Of a stretch of 64,000 bases of DNA, positions 63,355 to 64,000 are shown piece by piece. The translations under genes were made by a program, and so were the position numbers. The notes under the pieces are model-generated. The model worked only from the letters and a program-made list of their open reading frames with translations, ran no database searches and was not told where the DNA came from. This stretch comes from Membranipora membranacea. Lineage: Eukaryota > Bryozoa > Gymnolaemata > Cheilostomatida > Membraniporidae. Location: positions 17,171,387 through 17,235,386 of the forward strand of contig OU612069.1 of assembly GCA_914767715.1 (NCBI GenBank), written 5' to 3'. Position 1 is the stretch's first letter; each line of letters opens with the position of its first letter.

Positions 63355-64000
63355 TTTTCCTTGTACAAAATGGGTATTTGTTGATTAGCTGTGGTTTTGG
63401 TCATACATACAGTGTCTGATTGAGTGAAGAGAGCCAAGGGTTATTATATAGGGGTGCTTCACTACATCCGGAATGCTGACTTTTCGATGGAGGTCAATTG
63501 ACCGATGCTTCTGCAGCCCTGTCATGCACACTCATCTTTAGATATTCCAGTTTTAACTCACCAGGCTTTGATAAGGGATGACTGGGCTATCATATGGAGT
63601 TACACATACAGAAAAACAACAAGAATTGGAGGCTACAGGGTAAGTTAAAGGCAGTGATGTCTGAATGACAATTTTTCAACCAACAGCCCAAAAAGTTGGA
63701 GCCAACTTGGCAAGTAAAAATTGTTTTAAGCCTTAACCTTCTTTAACTGTGCTAGAAGAGACGTCAAACATTTCCTCACCGTGGCTTAAAATTAGTTTAT
63801 GTGGATTTAGTGACTGCAACTTGCTCTGAAAAAAACAGTAATATCGTGATTTTTGTAAATATTAAGAAATTTGTGGTTCGGTTTGGCACCTTCCATTTGG
63901 ACTCCCTTTGGACCAAACCCTCACCACACCAAAAAATCTATTCTTTAGGACTCTCTTTTGGTCCATTTGAATAGAAATTCAGGATTATTCCAATACTTTT

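Overview
The window is animal nuclear DNA, AT-rich, with many short GT-AG introns, dispersed repeats and several mobile elements. I see no bacterial operons, rRNA or CRISPR. The gene content fits an early-branching invertebrate: a spliced PCID2 orthologue, modular extracellular lectin/PAN exons, and a nucleotidyltransferase-TPR family carrying KRIHGENSDHSDIA-type repeats. A sponge or cnidarian is my best guess; the species cannot be read from the sequence.

Layout. 1-8300: mostly repeats plus one weak two-exon gene candidate. 8318-13603 (minus): a nucleotidyltransferase-TPR gene with a frameshift and in-frame stops in its repeat array. 13.6-23 kb: gene-poor, with inverted and tandem repeats. 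23090-29471 (minus): exons of a PAN / F5-8C-like / C-type-lectin protein. 31351-35745 (plus): an inverted, heavily damaged paralogue of the nucleotidyltransferase-TPR gene. 36064-39297 (plus): a decayed LINE of the restriction-like-endonuclease type, split by a small hAT-like MITE with an 8-bp target duplication. 41719-46606 (minus): PCID2, with its 5' half and last exon present but its middle exons missing. 47723-48215 (minus): a LINE reverse-transcriptase remnant.

48667-63349 is the most striking feature: an apparently complete 14.7-kb DNA transposon. It is bounded by inverted repeats of roughly 185 and 215 bp (tips TACGGCAG...CTGCCGTA) and by a perfect 5-bp target-site duplication, CCATC. 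Two convergent genes start just inside the two ends. The plus-strand gene (11 exons, 473 codons) encodes an IS3/IS481-like DDE integrase with an N-terminal Cys-rich region. The minus-strand gene (15 exons, 706 codons) encodes a Cys-rich finger, a decapeptide-repeat region, a short coiled coil and a full protein-kinase domain. All exon phases agree in both genes, with no premature stops, so the element may be young and functional. A perfect 62-bp palindrome lies between the two 3' ends. A eukaryotic integrase transposon carrying its own protein kinase is the best candidate here for an undescribed system.
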